In this document: positions 15,070 to 24,565 of the stretch, piece after piece
Position numbering within the stretch: the first letter of the stretch is position 1
Layout of the letters: each line of letters starts with the position of its first letter
Assembly: GCF_009817885.1 (NCBI RefSeq)
Contig: NZ_CP041764.1
Span: 3,782,001 to 3,846,000, forward strand
Length of the DNA: 64,000 nt
From: Serratia rhizosphaerae
GTDB lineage: Bacteria; Pseudomonadota; Gammaproteobacteria; Enterobacterales; Enterobacteriaceae
Direction: 5' to 3'
Notes under the pieces: model-generated
What the model saw: only the letters and a program-made list of their open reading frames with translations
The model's database searches: none
What the model was told of the DNA's origin: nothing
Made by a program: the position numbers and the translations under genes

Positions 15070-17220
15070 TTACGCCTGGGCATCAGCCTGGGAAGACTGA
15101 ATGGCCGTCAGTGCTACGGTATAGACGATATCGTCTACCAGCGCGCCGCGCGACAGGTCGTTCACCGGTTTGCGCATGCCTTGCAGCATCGGCCCGATGG
15201 ACACCAGATCGGCGGAACGCTGCACCGCTTTATAAGTGGTGTTGCCGGTGTTCAGATCCGGGAAGATGAACACGGTGGCTTTACCGGCAACCGGCGAGTT
15301 CGGCGCTTTGGATTTCGCCACGTCGGCCATGATGGCGGCGTCGTACTGCAGCGGGCCGTCGATGATCAGGTCCGGACGTTTTTCCTGCGCCAGGCGGGTT
15401 GCTTCGCGGACTTTTTCCACGTCGCTGCCGGCGCCGGAGTTACCGGTTGAGTAGGAGATCATCGCCACGCGCGGCTCGATGCCGAATGCGCTGGCGGAGT
15501 CCGCCGACTGGATGGCGATCTCGGACAGCTGCTCGGCGGTCGGATCCGGGTTGATCGCGCAGTCGCCGTAGACCAGCACCTGATCCGGCAGCAGCATAAA
15601 GAACACGGAAGAGACCAGCGAGCTGCCCGGCGCGGTTTTGATCAGCTGCAGCGGCGGACGGATGGTATTGGCGGTAGTATGCACGGCGCCGGAAACCAGG
15701 CCGTCGACTTCGCCTTTTTCCAGCATCAGCGTGCCGAGCACCACGTTGTCTTCCAACTGCTCGCGCGCCACCACTTCGGTCATGCCTTTGTTTTTGCGCA
15801 GTTCAACCAGACGCGGCACGTAGTTTTCACGTACCTGCTCCGGATCGACGATCTCGATGCCTTTGCCCAGTTCCACGCCCTGCGCTGCGGCAACGCGCTG
15901 GATCTCATCCGGGTTGCCGAGCAGTACGCATTCGGCAATGCCGCGTTCGGCGCAGATTGCCGCCGCTTTCACGGTGCGCGGCTCGTCGCCTTCCGGCAGA
16001 ACGATGCGTTTACCGGCTTTACGCGCCAGTTCGGTCAGCTCGTAACGGAACGCCGGCGGCGACAGGCGACGCGAGCGCTCGGAGGCGGCGGTCAGCGATT
16101 CGATCCACTCGGCGCTGATATGGCTGGCCACGTAGTTCTGCACTTTTTCGATGCGCTGATGGTCGTCGGTCGGCACTTCGAGGTTGAAGCTCTGCAGGCT
16201 CAGTGAGGTCTGCCAGGTGTTGGTGTCCACCATAAACACCGGCAGGCCGGTGGCGAACGCGCGTTCGCACAGCTTTTTGATCGGCTCGTCGATTTCATAG
16301 CCGCCGGTCAGCAGCAGCGCGCCGATTTCCACGCCGTTCATCGCCGCCAGACAGGCGGAAACCAGCACGTCCGGGCGGTCGGCGGAGGTCACCAGCAGCG
16401 AGCCCGGGCGGAAGTGTTCCAGCATATGCGGGATGCTGCGCGCGCAGAAGGTCACGGACTTCACGCGGCGGGTCATGATATCGCCTTCGTTAATCACGCG
16501 CGCCTTCAGGTGGCGTGCCATATCAATGGCGCGGGTGGCAATCAGATCGAAGCTCCACGGCACGCAGCCGAGCACCGGCAGCGGGCTGTTGGCGAACAGC
16601 TGCTTCGGATCGACATTGGCGACGCTGGCCTTGGTGGAGTCGTCGAAGATTTCCGACAGGTCAGGGCGGGTGCGGCCCTGCTCGTCGACCGGCGCGTTCA
16701 GTTTGTTGATGATAACGCCGGTGATGTTTTTGTTCTTGCTGCCGCCGAAGCTGGTGCGCGCCAGTTCGATGCGTTCTTTCAGCTGCGCCGGCGAGTCGTT
16801 GCCCAGCGCCAGCACGAAGACGATCTCGGCGTTCAGGGTTTTGGCGATCTCATAGTTCAGCGCGCTGGCGAACTGGTGCTTGCGGGTCGGCACCAGGCCT
16901 TCGATCAGCACCACTTCCGCGTCTTTGGTATTTTCGTGGTAGCGCGCCACGATCTCTTCCATCAGCACGTCCTGCTGATTGGAGCTGAGCAGGCTTTCCA
17001 CATAGCTCATGCGCAGCGGCTCGGCGGCCGGAATGGTGGAGTTGCTGCGGATGATGGTGGTGGTCTGGTCGAGGGTATCGTCGCCGGTGCGCGGCTGGGC
17101 GATAGGTTTGAATACGCTGAGGCGAACGCCTTGCTGCTCCATGGAGCGGATGACGCCCAGGCTGACGCTGGTCAAACCGACGCTGGTGCCAGTGGGGATC
17201 AACATAATTGTACGTGACAC
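15070..17220 (-). CDS. pta: Phosphate acetyltransferase Pta
   Basis: 716 residues from a GTG start at 17220, with AGGA 7 bases upstream; E. coli pta also begins with GTG at this residue (MSRTIMLIPTGT). Longer frames upstream have no ribosome-binding site. Three parts: a P-loop-like N-terminal domain (LIPTGTSVGLTSVSLG), a DRTGG middle domain, and the catalytic PTA domain (about residues 390-710). Converts acetyl-CoA and phosphate to acetyl phosphate, which AckA turns to acetate and ATP. Downstream of ackA with a 147-bp gap; two terminators follow. Confidence 0.97.
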   Translation of the reverse strand: MSRTIMLIPTGTSVGLTSVSLGVIRSMEQQGVRLSVFKPIAQPRTGDDTLDQTTTIIRSNSTIPAAEPLRMSYVESLLSSNQQDVLMEEIVARYHENTKDAEVVLIEGLVPTRKHQFASALNYEIAKTLNAEIVFVLALGNDSPAQLKERIELARTSFGGSKNKNITGVIINKLNAPVDEQGRTRPDLSEIFDDSTKASVANVDPKQLFANSPLPVLGCVPWSFDLIATRAIDMARHLKARVINEGDIMTRRVKSVTFCARSIPHMLEHFRPGSLLVTSADRPDVLVSACLAAMNGVEIGALLLTGGYEIDEPIKKLCERAFATGLPVFMVDTNTWQTSLSLQSFNLEVPTDDHQRIEKVQNYVASHISAEWIESLTAASERSRRLSPPAFRYELTELARKAGKRIVLPEGDEPRTVKAAAICAERGIAECVLLGNPDEIQRVAAAQGVELGKGIEIVDPEQVRENYVPRLVELRKNKGMTEVVAREQLEDNVVLGTLMLEKGEVDGLVSGAVHTTANTIRPPLQLIKTAPGSSLVSSVFFMLLPDQVLVYGDCAINPDPTAEQLSEIAIQSADSASAFGIEPRVAMISYSTGNSGAGSDVEKVREATRLAQEKRPDLIIDGPLQYDAAIMADVAKSKAPNSPVAGKATVFIFPDLNTGNTTYKAVQRSADLVSIGPMLQGMRKPVNDLSRGALVDDIVYTVALTAIQSSQADAQA

Positions 17221-17367
17221 AGAATAGTCCTCTTCACGATGGATATGCGGTAGTCGCCTGATCGTGCGCTGCGGCCGGGCGGCAAAGCGGTGCGGCCAAC
17301 GGGGCCGTCTGCGGCGGCGATAAGGCTGAAACAACACCGCCAGCCGGAGCTGACGGTGTTTGGTACG

Positions 17368-18570
17368 TTACGCAGTCAGGCGGGCTGCGTCCTGCGCGAT
17401 AACCAACTCTTCGTTGGTCGGGATCACCAGCGCCAGACGGCTGCCGTCTTTGGTGATGGCCCCGGCTTTGCCGAAACGGGCGGCCAGGTTGCGTTCATGG
17501 TCGACTTCGAAGCCGAGCAGGCCCAGCTTGTTCAGGGTCATTTCACGCACCATGCCGGCGTTTTCGCCGATGCCGCCGGTGAAGATCACCGCGTCCAGAC
17601 GGCCGTCCATCAGCGCGCTGTAGGCGCCGATGTATTTCGCCAGGCGGTGGCAGAAGACGTCCATCGCGCGCTTGGCGTCTTCTTTGGTGGCGTAGTTGTC
17701 TTCCACATAGCGGCAGTCGCTGGTGACTTCGGTCAGACCCAGCAGGCCGGACTCTTTGGTCAGCAGTTTGTTGATCTGATCGACGCTCATGCCCAGCGCG
17801 TCATGCAGGTGGAAGATGATCGCCGGGTCGATGTCGCCGCTGCGGGTGCCCATCACCAGACCTTCCAGTGGGGTCAGGCCCATGGAGGTGTCGACGCATT
17901 TGCCGTTGCGTACTGCGGTCACGGAGCCGCCGTTGCCCAGGTGGCAGGTGATGACGTTGACCTCATCCACCGGCTTGTTCAGCATTTTGGCCGCTTCCTG
18001 AGTCACGAAGAAGTGGCTGGTGCCGTGTGCGCCGTAGCGGCGTACGCCGTGGTCGCGGTACAGGCTGTACGGCAGGGCATACAGATAGGATTCTTCTGGC
18101 ATGGTCTGATGGAACGCGGTGTCGAACACGGCGACGTTCTTGTCAGCCAGCGCAGGGAAAGACTTCAGCGCCTCATTGATACCGATCAGGTGCGCCGGGT
18201 TGTGCAAAGGTGCAAACGGCACGGAATCTTTGATACCCTGCAGCACTTCATCATTGATCAAGGCGGAGGCGGTAAACTTCTCGCCGCCGTGTACGATACG
18301 GTGACCAATGGCGGTCAGCTGGGCGGAAAGTTCAGGTTTTTGTGCCAGGATGGTGTTAACAATAAAATTCAGCGCTTCGCTGTGGGCCGCACCGGCACCG
18401 AGTGCCGCTTCTTGCTTGCCGCCGTCCATTTTCCACTTAATGCGCGCCTCGGGGAGGTGGAAGCATTCAGCCAAGCCGGAAAGATGTTCTTCACCGTTGA
18501 TAGCATCAATGATCGCGAATTTCAGGGAAGAACTGCCGCAGTTAAGAACCAGTACTAGCTTACTCGACAT
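17368..18570 (-). CDS. ackA: Acetate kinase AckA
   Basis: 400 residues, the same as E. coli AckA. Acetate/sugar-kinase fold: phosphate loop NCGSSSLKFAIID (residues 10-22), FDTAFHQTMP, GAHGTSH and GTRSGDIDP blocks all intact. Makes acetate and ATP from acetyl phosphate in overflow and anaerobic metabolism, and works in reverse during acetate uptake. Transcribed together with pta. Its promoter lies in the 365-bp gap shared with divergent yfbV. Confidence 0.98.
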   Translation of the reverse strand: MSSKLVLVLNCGSSSLKFAIIDAINGEEHLSGLAECFHLPEARIKWKMDGGKQEAALGAGAAHSEALNFIVNTILAQKPELSAQLTAIGHRIVHGGEKFTASALINDEVLQGIKDSVPFAPLHNPAHLIGINEALKSFPALADKNVAVFDTAFHQTMPEESYLYALPYSLYRDHGVRRYGAHGTSHFFVTQEAAKMLNKPVDEVNVITCHLGNGGSVTAVRNGKCVDTSMGLTPLEGLVMGTRSGDIDPAIIFHLHDALGMSVDQINKLLTKESGLLGLTEVTSDCRYVEDNYATKEDAKRAMDVFCHRLAKYIGAYSALMDGRLDAVIFTGGIGENAGMVREMTLNKLGLLGFEVDHERNLAARFGKAGAITKDGSRLALVIPTNEELVIAQDAARLTA

Positions 18571-18935
18571 GGAAGTACCTACTTTATAGTTCGTGTTGTT
18601 AAAAGAAAATCAAAAAACACGTAGTGAATTAATCGTCAATCAGACAACAAGCGTAGCGCATAATGCCGTTGACATTTATGATTAACATCATGTGAAGCAC
18701 AGAAAACACATGATGGTGAAAAAACCGGGTGTTTCTCCGCAGTTTAAGTAATCTTGCTTGTTATAGGGCTAAAAATTGACAAAATTTGACAAACTTGTCG
18801 TCATCTTCTAGCTGGCCAAAAGGCCGGATTAGGATACCGATAGCCCACGGTAAACACAAAATAAATTTAAAGCTTCAAATTTTTTAGTAGTGTGGTTGGC
18901 GCCACCCCCATTTTTCTGCGACGTTGAGGTATGCG
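18571..18935. promoter_or_regulatory. Divergent ackA/yfbV promoter region
   Basis: AT-rich, non-coding. CATCATGTG (18686-18694) and CACATGATG (18707-18715) form a perfect 9-bp inverted repeat with a 12-bp gap, about 115-145 bp ahead of ackA; this could be an operator. Two TTGACA motifs read toward yfbV (18776-18781 and 18786-18791), the second with TAGCTG 17 bp downstream as a weak -10. No site for a named regulator was recognised with confidence. Confidence 0.5.
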
Positions 18936-19391
18936 ATGACGAGCAAACCGTCCGGTTCCGTAAGTTGGTTTCAGGTATTCCAGCGCGGACAGCACTATAT
19001 GAAAACCTGGCCGTCGGACAAACGTCTGGCCCCGGTCTTTCCGGAGAATCGCGTTGCGCGCGCCACTCGTTTCGCCATTCGTTTTATGCCGCCGCTGGCG
19101 GTGTTCACCCTGACCTGGCAGATTGCGCTGGGCGGCCAGCTCGGCCCGGCGATCGCCACCGCGCTGTTCGCCTGCAGCCTGCCGATGCAGGGGCTGTGGT
19201 GGCTGGGCCGCCGTTCGCTGACGCCGCTGCCGCCGGCGTTGCTCGGCTGGTTCCATGAGGTGCGCGACAAGCTGGCGCAGGCCGGTCAGGCGCTGGCGCC
19301 GGTGGAAGGCACGCCGACCTATCAGTCGCTGGCGGATCTGCTCAAGCGCGCGTTCAAGCAGCTGGACAAGACCTTCCTGGACGATCTCTGA
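18936..19391 (+). CDS. yfbV: YfbV (DUF412) inner membrane protein
   Basis: 151 residues from the ATG at 18936 (GAGG 6 bases upstream), exactly the E. coli length; an upstream TTG at 18924 overlaps the ribosome-binding site. Two predicted membrane helices lie at about residues 43-90 (AIRFMPPLAVFTL and PAIATALFACSLPMQ). The C-terminus RAFKQLDKTFLDDL is identical to E. coli. E. coli YfbV has been linked to insulation of the Ter chromosome domain; that role here is by homology only. Divergent from ackA. Confidence 0.95.
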   Translation: MTSKPSGSVSWFQVFQRGQHYMKTWPSDKRLAPVFPENRVARATRFAIRFMPPLAVFTLTWQIALGGQLGPAIATALFACSLPMQGLWWLGRRSLTPLPPALLGWFHEVRDKLAQAGQALAPVEGTPTYQSLADLLKRAFKQLDKTFLDDL

Positions 19392-19525
19392 GGTCCGCCG
19401 CCGCCGGGCGTAACGCCCCGGCGGCGTCAAACTTGGCGCAAATCAAAGAAGCGGCGGGTTGTGATTCCATGCCTCAAATCAGTATGCGATGCTCACGCCA
19501 ATTTGCAGAACTGAGGACCCTAAAC

Positions 19526-20020
19526 ATGGAAATGACCCACGCCCAACGCCTGATCCTGTCTAACCAGTATAAGATGATGACGATGCTCGACCCGGGCAAC
19601 GCCGAGCGCTACCGCCGCCTGCAAACCGTGGTGGAGCGCGGTTTCGGCCTGCAGCTGCGTGAACTGGATCGTGATTTTGACGAGATGAGCGAAGAGGTTT
19701 GCCGCACCATCATCAATATTATGGAAATGCACCATGCGCTGCAGGTGTCCTGGGAGAATCTCAAGGATCGCCAGGGGCTGGAGGCGCGTCGTCTGGCGTT
19801 CCTCGGCTTTGATGCGGCGACCGAGGCGCGCTACCTGAGCTATGTGCGTTTCCTGGTCAACACAGAGGGACGCTATACTCACTTCGACGCCGGCAGCCAC
19901 GGCTTTAACGCCCAGACCAAAATGTGGGATAAATATCAGCGCATGCTGGCGCTGTGGCTGTCCTGTCCGCGTCAGTATCATTTGAGCGCCGTCGAGATAG
20001 CGCAAATTATTAATGCTTGA
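19526..20020 (+). CDS. yfbU: YfbU family protein
   Basis: 164 residues from the ATG at 19526 (MEMTHAQRLILSNQYKMM), exactly the E. coli YfbU length. It is a small, charged, soluble protein with no assigned biochemical function. It sits between yfbV and yfbT as in E. coli, and its stop is 17 bp before the yfbT start. The frame is open back to 19433, but that extension lacks conservation. Confidence 0.95.
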   Translation: MEMTHAQRLILSNQYKMMTMLDPGNAERYRRLQTVVERGFGLQLRELDRDFDEMSEEVCRTIINIMEMHHALQVSWENLKDRQGLEARRLAFLGFDAATEARYLSYVRFLVNTEGRYTHFDAGSHGFNAQTKMWDKYQRMLALWLSCPRQYHLSAVEIAQIINA

Positions 20021-20037
20021 TTAAAAAGAGGTTTCCT

Positions 20038-20694
20038 GTGGAGTGTAAAGGTTTTCTGTTCGACCTGGATGGTACGTTGGTAGATTCATTGCCCGTCGTG
20101 GAGCGCGCCTGGACCCAGTGGGCCAACCGGCACGGCGTCGATCCGCAGGAGGTGCTGGATTTTATTCACGGTAAACAGGCCATTACCTCTTTGCGCCACT
20201 TTATGCCGGGCGCCAGCGAGGCCGATATTCAGCATGAGCACGACCTGCTGGAGCAGGTGGAAGCGCAGGATACCGACGGCGTACGCGCCCTGCCGGGTGC
20301 GGCGGCGCTGCTGGAACGGCTGAACACGCTGGGTATTCCCTGGGCGATCGTCACCTCCGGTTCGGTGCCGGTTGCCAGCGCGCGCCGCGAGGCGGCGGGG
20401 CTGCCGCTGCCGGCGGTATTTGTCACCGCCGAGCAGGTCGAGCGCGGTAAACCGCAGCCGGACGCTTATCTGCTGGGTGCGGAGCGCCTGGGGCTGGCGC
20501 CGCAGGCGTGCGTGGTGGTGGAAGACGCGGCGGCGGGCATCGCTTCGGGCCTGGCCGCCGGCTGTCAGGTGATTGCGGTCAATGCGCCTGCCGATGCGCC
20601 GCAGCTGGAACAGGTCGATCTGCGCCTTTCCTCCCTGGAGCAATTGCAGGTTGACGGCGGGGCGCACGGCGCGCGCATCACGCTGCGCGACTGA
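20038..20694 (+). CDS. yfbT: HAD-family sugar phosphatase YfbT (HxpA)
   Basis: 218 residues from a GTG at 20038 with AAAAAGAGG upstream; this aligns with the N-terminus of E. coli YfbT (MRCKGFLFDLDG). HAD motifs: nucleophile D9 and acid D11 in FDLDGTLVDS, Thr/Ser in AIVTSGS, Lys in RGKPQPDAY and metal-binding VVVEDAAAG. The E. coli enzyme removes phosphate from small sugar phosphates. An intrinsic terminator follows at 20725-20747, separating it from yfbS. Confidence 0.95.
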   Translation: MECKGFLFDLDGTLVDSLPVVERAWTQWANRHGVDPQEVLDFIHGKQAITSLRHFMPGASEADIQHEHDLLEQVEAQDTDGVRALPGAAALLERLNTLGIPWAIVTSGSVPVASARREAAGLPLPAVFVTAEQVERGKPQPDAYLLGAERLGLAPQACVVVEDAAAGIASGLAAGCQVIAVNAPADAPQLEQVDLRLSSLEQLQVDGGAHGARITLRD

Positions 20695-20724
20695 TCGCCG
20701 CTATTCGCCGGCAAATTGATTAGA

Positions 20725-20747
20725 CCCCGCATGCGCGGGGTTTTTTT
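20725..20747 (+). terminator. Intrinsic terminator after yfbT
   Basis: CCCCGC, loop ATGC, GCGGGG followed by seven T (20741-20747): a short, perfect, strong rho-independent terminator. Confidence 0.9.
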
Positions 20748-20794
20748 GTGCTAATTTTTAAGACCTTGGAACCTGGCGGACGGACGAGGCCGAT

Positions 20795-22627
20795 TTGAAC
20801 AGCGAATTACTGTGGGTGTTGTGTTTGTTGCTGGTGGCGATTGTGCTGTTTACCACCAACAAACTGCGCATGGATGTGGTCGCCTTATTGGTGATCATCG
20901 CCTTTGTGTTAAGCGGAACGCTAACCTTGCAGGAGGCGACGGTCGGCTTTAGCGACCCGAACGTAATTCTGATCGCCGCGCTGTTCGTTATCGGCGAAGG
21001 GCTGGTGCGCACCGGCGTGGCCTATCAGGTCGGGGACTGGCTGGTGAAGGTGGCCGGCAGCAGCGAAACCAAAATGCTGGTGCTGCTGATGGTGACGGTG
21101 GCCGGGCTGGGCGCGTTTATGAGCTCCACCGGCGTGGTGGCGATTTTTATCCCGGTGGTGCTCAGCGTGGCGGCGCGGATGAAAACCGCGCCGGGGCGGC
21201 TGATGATGCCGCTGAGCTTTGCCGGCCTGATCAGCGGGATGATGACGCTGGTGGCGACGCCGCCGAATATGGTGGTGAACAGTGAGCTGGTGCGCGAGGG
21301 CATTCGCGGCTTCGGTTTCTTCGGCGTCACGCCGATCGGCATCGTGGTGCTGGTGCTCGGCGTGGGCTATATGCTGCTGGCGCGGCGCTGGCTGGGCGGC
21401 GAATCGCCGGACAGCCGTAAAGAGAGCTGGCAGCGGCGCACTTTCCGCGATCTTATCCGCGATTACAAACTGACCGGGCGGGCGCGACGCCTGGCGCTGC
21501 GCCGCGGCTCCCCGCTGGTGGGGCGTTCGCTGGATGAGCTGCATCTGCGGGCGCGTTACGGCGCCAACGTGGTGGGCATTGAGCGCTGGAAGCGTTTCCG
21601 GCGGGTGATGGTCAGCGCCTCCGGCAGTACCGAGCTGCGCGAACGTGATGTGCTGCTGATCGATATGTCGGCCAGCGACGTTGACCTGCGTGAATTTTGC
21701 AGCGAGCAGCAGCTGGAGCCGATGGTGCTGCGCGGCGACTATTTCTCTGAACAGTCGCGCAACGTCGGCATGGCGGAGGTATCGCTGATCCCCGATTCGG
21801 CGCTGCTGGGTAAAAGCCTGCGGGAAAACGGCTTTCGCAGCCGCTACGATCTCAACGTAGTCGGCATTCGCCGCGGTGGCGAGACGCTGGCGGGCAAGCT
21901 GGTGGATGAACCGCTGGCATTGGGGGATATGCTGCTGGTGATCGGCGACTGGAAGGCCATTCGCCAGCTGCAGAGCCAAACTCACGACTTTATCGTGCTC
22001 AACCTGCCGGCGGAGGTGGACGAAGTGGCGCCGGCGATGACGCAGGCGCCGCACGCGCTGTTCTGTCTGGCGCTGATGGTGGCGATGATGCTGACCGATG
22101 AGGTGCCGAACCCTATCGCGGCGCTGGTCGCCTGCCTGCTGATGGGGAAATTCCGCTGTATCGATATGGAAAGCGCCTATAAATCGATCCACTGGCCGAG
22201 CATTATTCTGATCGTCGGCATGATGCCGTTTGCGCAGGCGCTGCAGAAGACCGGCGGGGTGGATCTGATCGTGCAGGGGCTGATGGACGTGGCCGGCAAT
22301 ATGGGGCCGCGCGTGATGCTGCTCTGCCTGTTCGTGCTGTGCGCCACGATCGGCCTGTTTATCTCCAATACCGCCACGGCGGTTCTGATGGCGCCGATTG
22401 CCATCGCGGCGGCGCGGGAAATGGCGGTATCACCGTATCCGTTCGCCATGATTATCGCCATTGCCGCTTCCGCAGCCTTTATGACGCCGGTCTCTTCGCC
22501 GGTGAATACGCTGGTTCTGGGGCCGGGGAATTATAAGTTCGGCGATTTTGTGCGCCTTGGCGTGCCGTTCACCGTGTTGGTGATGCTGGTCAGCGTCGCG
22601 CTGGTGCCGTGGCTGTTTCCGTTCTGA
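20795..22627 (+). CDS. yfbS: YfbS, SLC13/DASS-family transporter with TrkA-C domains
   Basis: 610 residues, identical in length to E. coli YfbS. The start codon is TTG at 20795 (TTGAACAGCGAATTACTG), with GACGAGGC upstream; the aligned E. coli start MNGELIWVL supports it, and no in-frame ATG lies near. Two blocks of transmembrane helices (about 1-200 and 400-610) flank two soluble TrkA-C (RCK-C) domains at about 215-385, typical of sodium-coupled anion/citrate-type carriers. The substrate is unknown. Convergent with yfbR. Confidence 0.94.
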   Translation: MNSELLWVLCLLLVAIVLFTTNKLRMDVVALLVIIAFVLSGTLTLQEATVGFSDPNVILIAALFVIGEGLVRTGVAYQVGDWLVKVAGSSETKMLVLLMVTVAGLGAFMSSTGVVAIFIPVVLSVAARMKTAPGRLMMPLSFAGLISGMMTLVATPPNMVVNSELVREGIRGFGFFGVTPIGIVVLVLGVGYMLLARRWLGGESPDSRKESWQRRTFRDLIRDYKLTGRARRLALRRGSPLVGRSLDELHLRARYGANVVGIERWKRFRRVMVSASGSTELRERDVLLIDMSASDVDLREFCSEQQLEPMVLRGDYFSEQSRNVGMAEVSLIPDSALLGKSLRENGFRSRYDLNVVGIRRGGETLAGKLVDEPLALGDMLLVIGDWKAIRQLQSQTHDFIVLNLPAEVDEVAPAMTQAPHALFCLALMVAMMLTDEVPNPIAALVACLLMGKFRCIDMESAYKSIHWPSIILIVGMMPFAQALQKTGGVDLIVQGLMDVAGNMGPRVMLLCLFVLCATIGLFISNTATAVLMAPIAIAAAREMAVSPYPFAMIIAIAASAAFMTPVSSPVNTLVLGPGNYKFGDFVRLGVPFTVLVMLVSVALVPWLFPF

Positions 22628-22640
22628 GCGTGGTAAATTG

Positions 22641-22669
22641 CAGGGCGCGTACGTGGTTGCCGCGCCCTG
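22641..22669. terminator. Stem-loop between convergent yfbS and yfbR
   Basis: CAGGGCGCG (22641-22649) and CGCGCCCTG (22661-22669) make a perfect 9-bp stem in the 46-bp gap. No T-run on either side, so termination here may be weak or factor-assisted. Confidence 0.5.
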
Positions 22670-22673
22670 ACGG

Positions 22674-23273
22674 TTACAGTTCGGCGTCCAGACTGATCTC
22701 ATCCAGCGACAGGCTGAAACTGGGGATAAACACCGTCATGAAATACTCCATTTCCGGGCTGTTGCGCAGTTGCAACGTCTTTTCCAACCGGGCTTTGGCC
22801 AGCGTAAACTCCTGATTGCCCGCCGACAGCTCTTCCAGGCACTTCAGGTAGGCGCACAGGGCGTCGGCCTGCTTGACCACCAGCTTTTCATCTTCGCTGT
22901 AGCAGTGCTCGTCCAGGATGCTGCGAAAGTCATTGCGCAGCTCTTCCGGGATCATCGCCAGCAGTTTTTGCTGCGCCACTTTTTCGATCTTCTTATATTC
23001 GTGGGCAATCTGCGGATTGTAATATTTGATCGGCGTCGGCATATCGCCGGTGATCACTTCGCTGGCGTCGTGATACATCGCCAGCAGCGCTACGCGTTCG
23101 GCGTTCAGGTTGCCGTTGAACTTGCGGTTTTTGATCACCGCCAGCGCGTGGGCGACAAACGCCACCTGCAGGCTGTGCTCGGAGACGTTCTCGGTGCGCA
23201 CGTTGCGCATCAGCGGCCAGCGGTTGATAAGTTTCAGGCGGGACAGGTGGGCAAAAAAATGGCTCTGGCTCAT
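22674..23273 (-). CDS. yfbR: 5'-deoxynucleotidase YfbR
   Basis: 199 residues, HD-domain phosphohydrolase that removes phosphate from deoxyribonucleoside 5'-monophosphates. Metal ligands seen in E. coli YfbR are conserved: H33 (SEHSLQVA), H68-D69 (YHDASE) and the Asp of KQADALCAY. Cytosolic dimer. It follows alaA on the same strand with a 77-bp gap. Confidence 0.96.
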   Translation of the reverse strand: MSQSHFFAHLSRLKLINRWPLMRNVRTENVSEHSLQVAFVAHALAVIKNRKFNGNLNAERVALLAMYHDASEVITGDMPTPIKYYNPQIAHEYKKIEKVAQQKLLAMIPEELRNDFRSILDEHCYSEDEKLVVKQADALCAYLKCLEELSAGNQEFTLAKARLEKTLQLRNSPEMEYFMTVFIPSFSLSLDEISLDAEL

Positions 23274-23350
23274 GGGGTGTTCTCTACGGCGGCAAGGAGC
23301 TTTATTCTGATCACTACGGCGCGTTTATGCAAACGCGCCGTGAATGACAT

Positions 23351-24565
23351 TTACTGGCGGTAGTTTTCCAGGAAACGCCCCAGTTTGCCGACCGCCATTT
23401 CCAGCTCGTCGACGCGCGGCAGGGTAACGATGCGCACGTGATCGGGGTAAGGCCAGTTAAACGCGCTGCCCTGCACCAGCAGCACTTTTTCCTGCAGCAG
23501 CAAATCCAGCACCAGCTTCTGATCGTCGTGAATATTAAAGCGTTTGGCGTCAATGCGCGGGAACATATACAGCGCGCCCTGAGGCTTCACGCAGGAGACG
23601 CCGGGAATCTCGTTGAGCAGTTCCCAGGTGCGGTTACGCTGTTCGTACAGGCGGCCGCCCGGCTGAATAAACTCGCTGATGCTTTGGTAGCCGCCCAGCG
23701 CGGTCTGAATGGCGTGCTGCATCGGCACGTTGGCGCACAGGCGCATCGATGCCAGCATTTCCAGCCCTTCGATATAGCCTTTGGCGTGCTTTTTCGGGCC
23801 GTTCAGCACCATCCAGCCCTGACGGAAGCCGGCGACGCGGTAGGTCTTGGACAGGCCGTTAAAGGTGACGGTCAGCAGGTCCGGCGCCAGCGAGGCGATA
23901 GAGATATGTTCGGCGGCGTCATACAGAATTTTGTCGTAGATTTCGTCGGCGAAGATGATCAGGTTATGTTCGCGCGCTATCTCGACGATCTGTTCCAGCA
24001 ACGCTTTGCTGTACACTGCGCCGGTCGGGTTGTTCGGGTTAATGATCACGATGCCGCGGGTGCGCGGGGTGATTTTACTGCGAATATCGTCGAGGTCCGG
24101 GAACCAGCCGGCGTCTTCGTCACACAGATAGTGGACGGCTTTGCCGCTGGAGAGGGAAACCGCCGCGGTCCACAGCGGGTAATCGGGCGCCGGCACCAGC
24201 ATTTCGTCGCCGCTGTTCAGCAGCGCCTGCATCGACTGGACGATCAGCTCGGACACGCCGTTGCCGATGTAAATATCCTCGACGGTGACGTCGCGCATGT
24301 CGCGCGCCTGATAGTGCTGCATAATCGCCTTACGCGCCGAGTAGAGCCCTTTGGAATCACAGTAGCCCTGAGCGGTCGGCAGGTTGCGGATCACATCGAC
24401 CAGAATTTCATCCGGCGCTTCAAAGCCGAAAGGGGCGGGGTTGCCGATGTTGAGTTTGAGGACTTTGTTGCCTTCTTCTTCTAGGCGTTTGGCTTCTTTG
24501 AGCACCGGACCGCGAATGTCATAACAAACGTTGTCCAGTTTGCTGGATTTCTCAATGGGGGACAT
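23351..24565 (-). CDS. alaA: Glutamate-pyruvate aminotransferase AlaA
   Basis: 404 residues from the ATG at 24565 (MSPIEKSSKLDNVCYDI), matching E. coli AlaA; a longer frame back to 24679 is not conserved. Class I/II PLP-dependent aminotransferase making alanine from pyruvate and glutamate. PLP lysine is K240 in FNGLSKTYRVAG; the NPNNPTG motif (176-182) and FADEIYDKI are intact. Next to lrhA, as in E. coli, but separated by a very long gap. Confidence 0.97.
   Translation of the reverse strand: MSPIEKSSKLDNVCYDIRGPVLKEAKRLEEEGNKVLKLNIGNPAPFGFEAPDEILVDVIRNLPTAQGYCDSKGLYSARKAIMQHYQARDMRDVTVEDIYIGNGVSELIVQSMQALLNSGDEMLVPAPDYPLWTAAVSLSSGKAVHYLCDEDAGWFPDLDDIRSKITPRTRGIVIINPNNPTGAVYSKALLEQIVEIAREHNLIIFADEIYDKILYDAAEHISIASLAPDLLTVTFNGLSKTYRVAGFRQGWMVLNGPKKHAKGYIEGLEMLASMRLCANVPMQHAIQTALGGYQSISEFIQPGGRLYEQRNRTWELLNEIPGVSCVKPQGALYMFPRIDAKRFNIHDDQKLVLDLLLQEKVLLVQGSAFNWPYPDHVRIVTLPRVDELEMAVGKLGRFLENYRQ

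Noticed and set aside
16414..17217. Long open frames opposite pta, ackA, nuoCD, nuoG and nuoL
   Set aside because: They are complementary-strand shadows of G+C-rich genes: low-complexity His/Arg/Gln composition, no ribosome-binding sites and no family resemblance.
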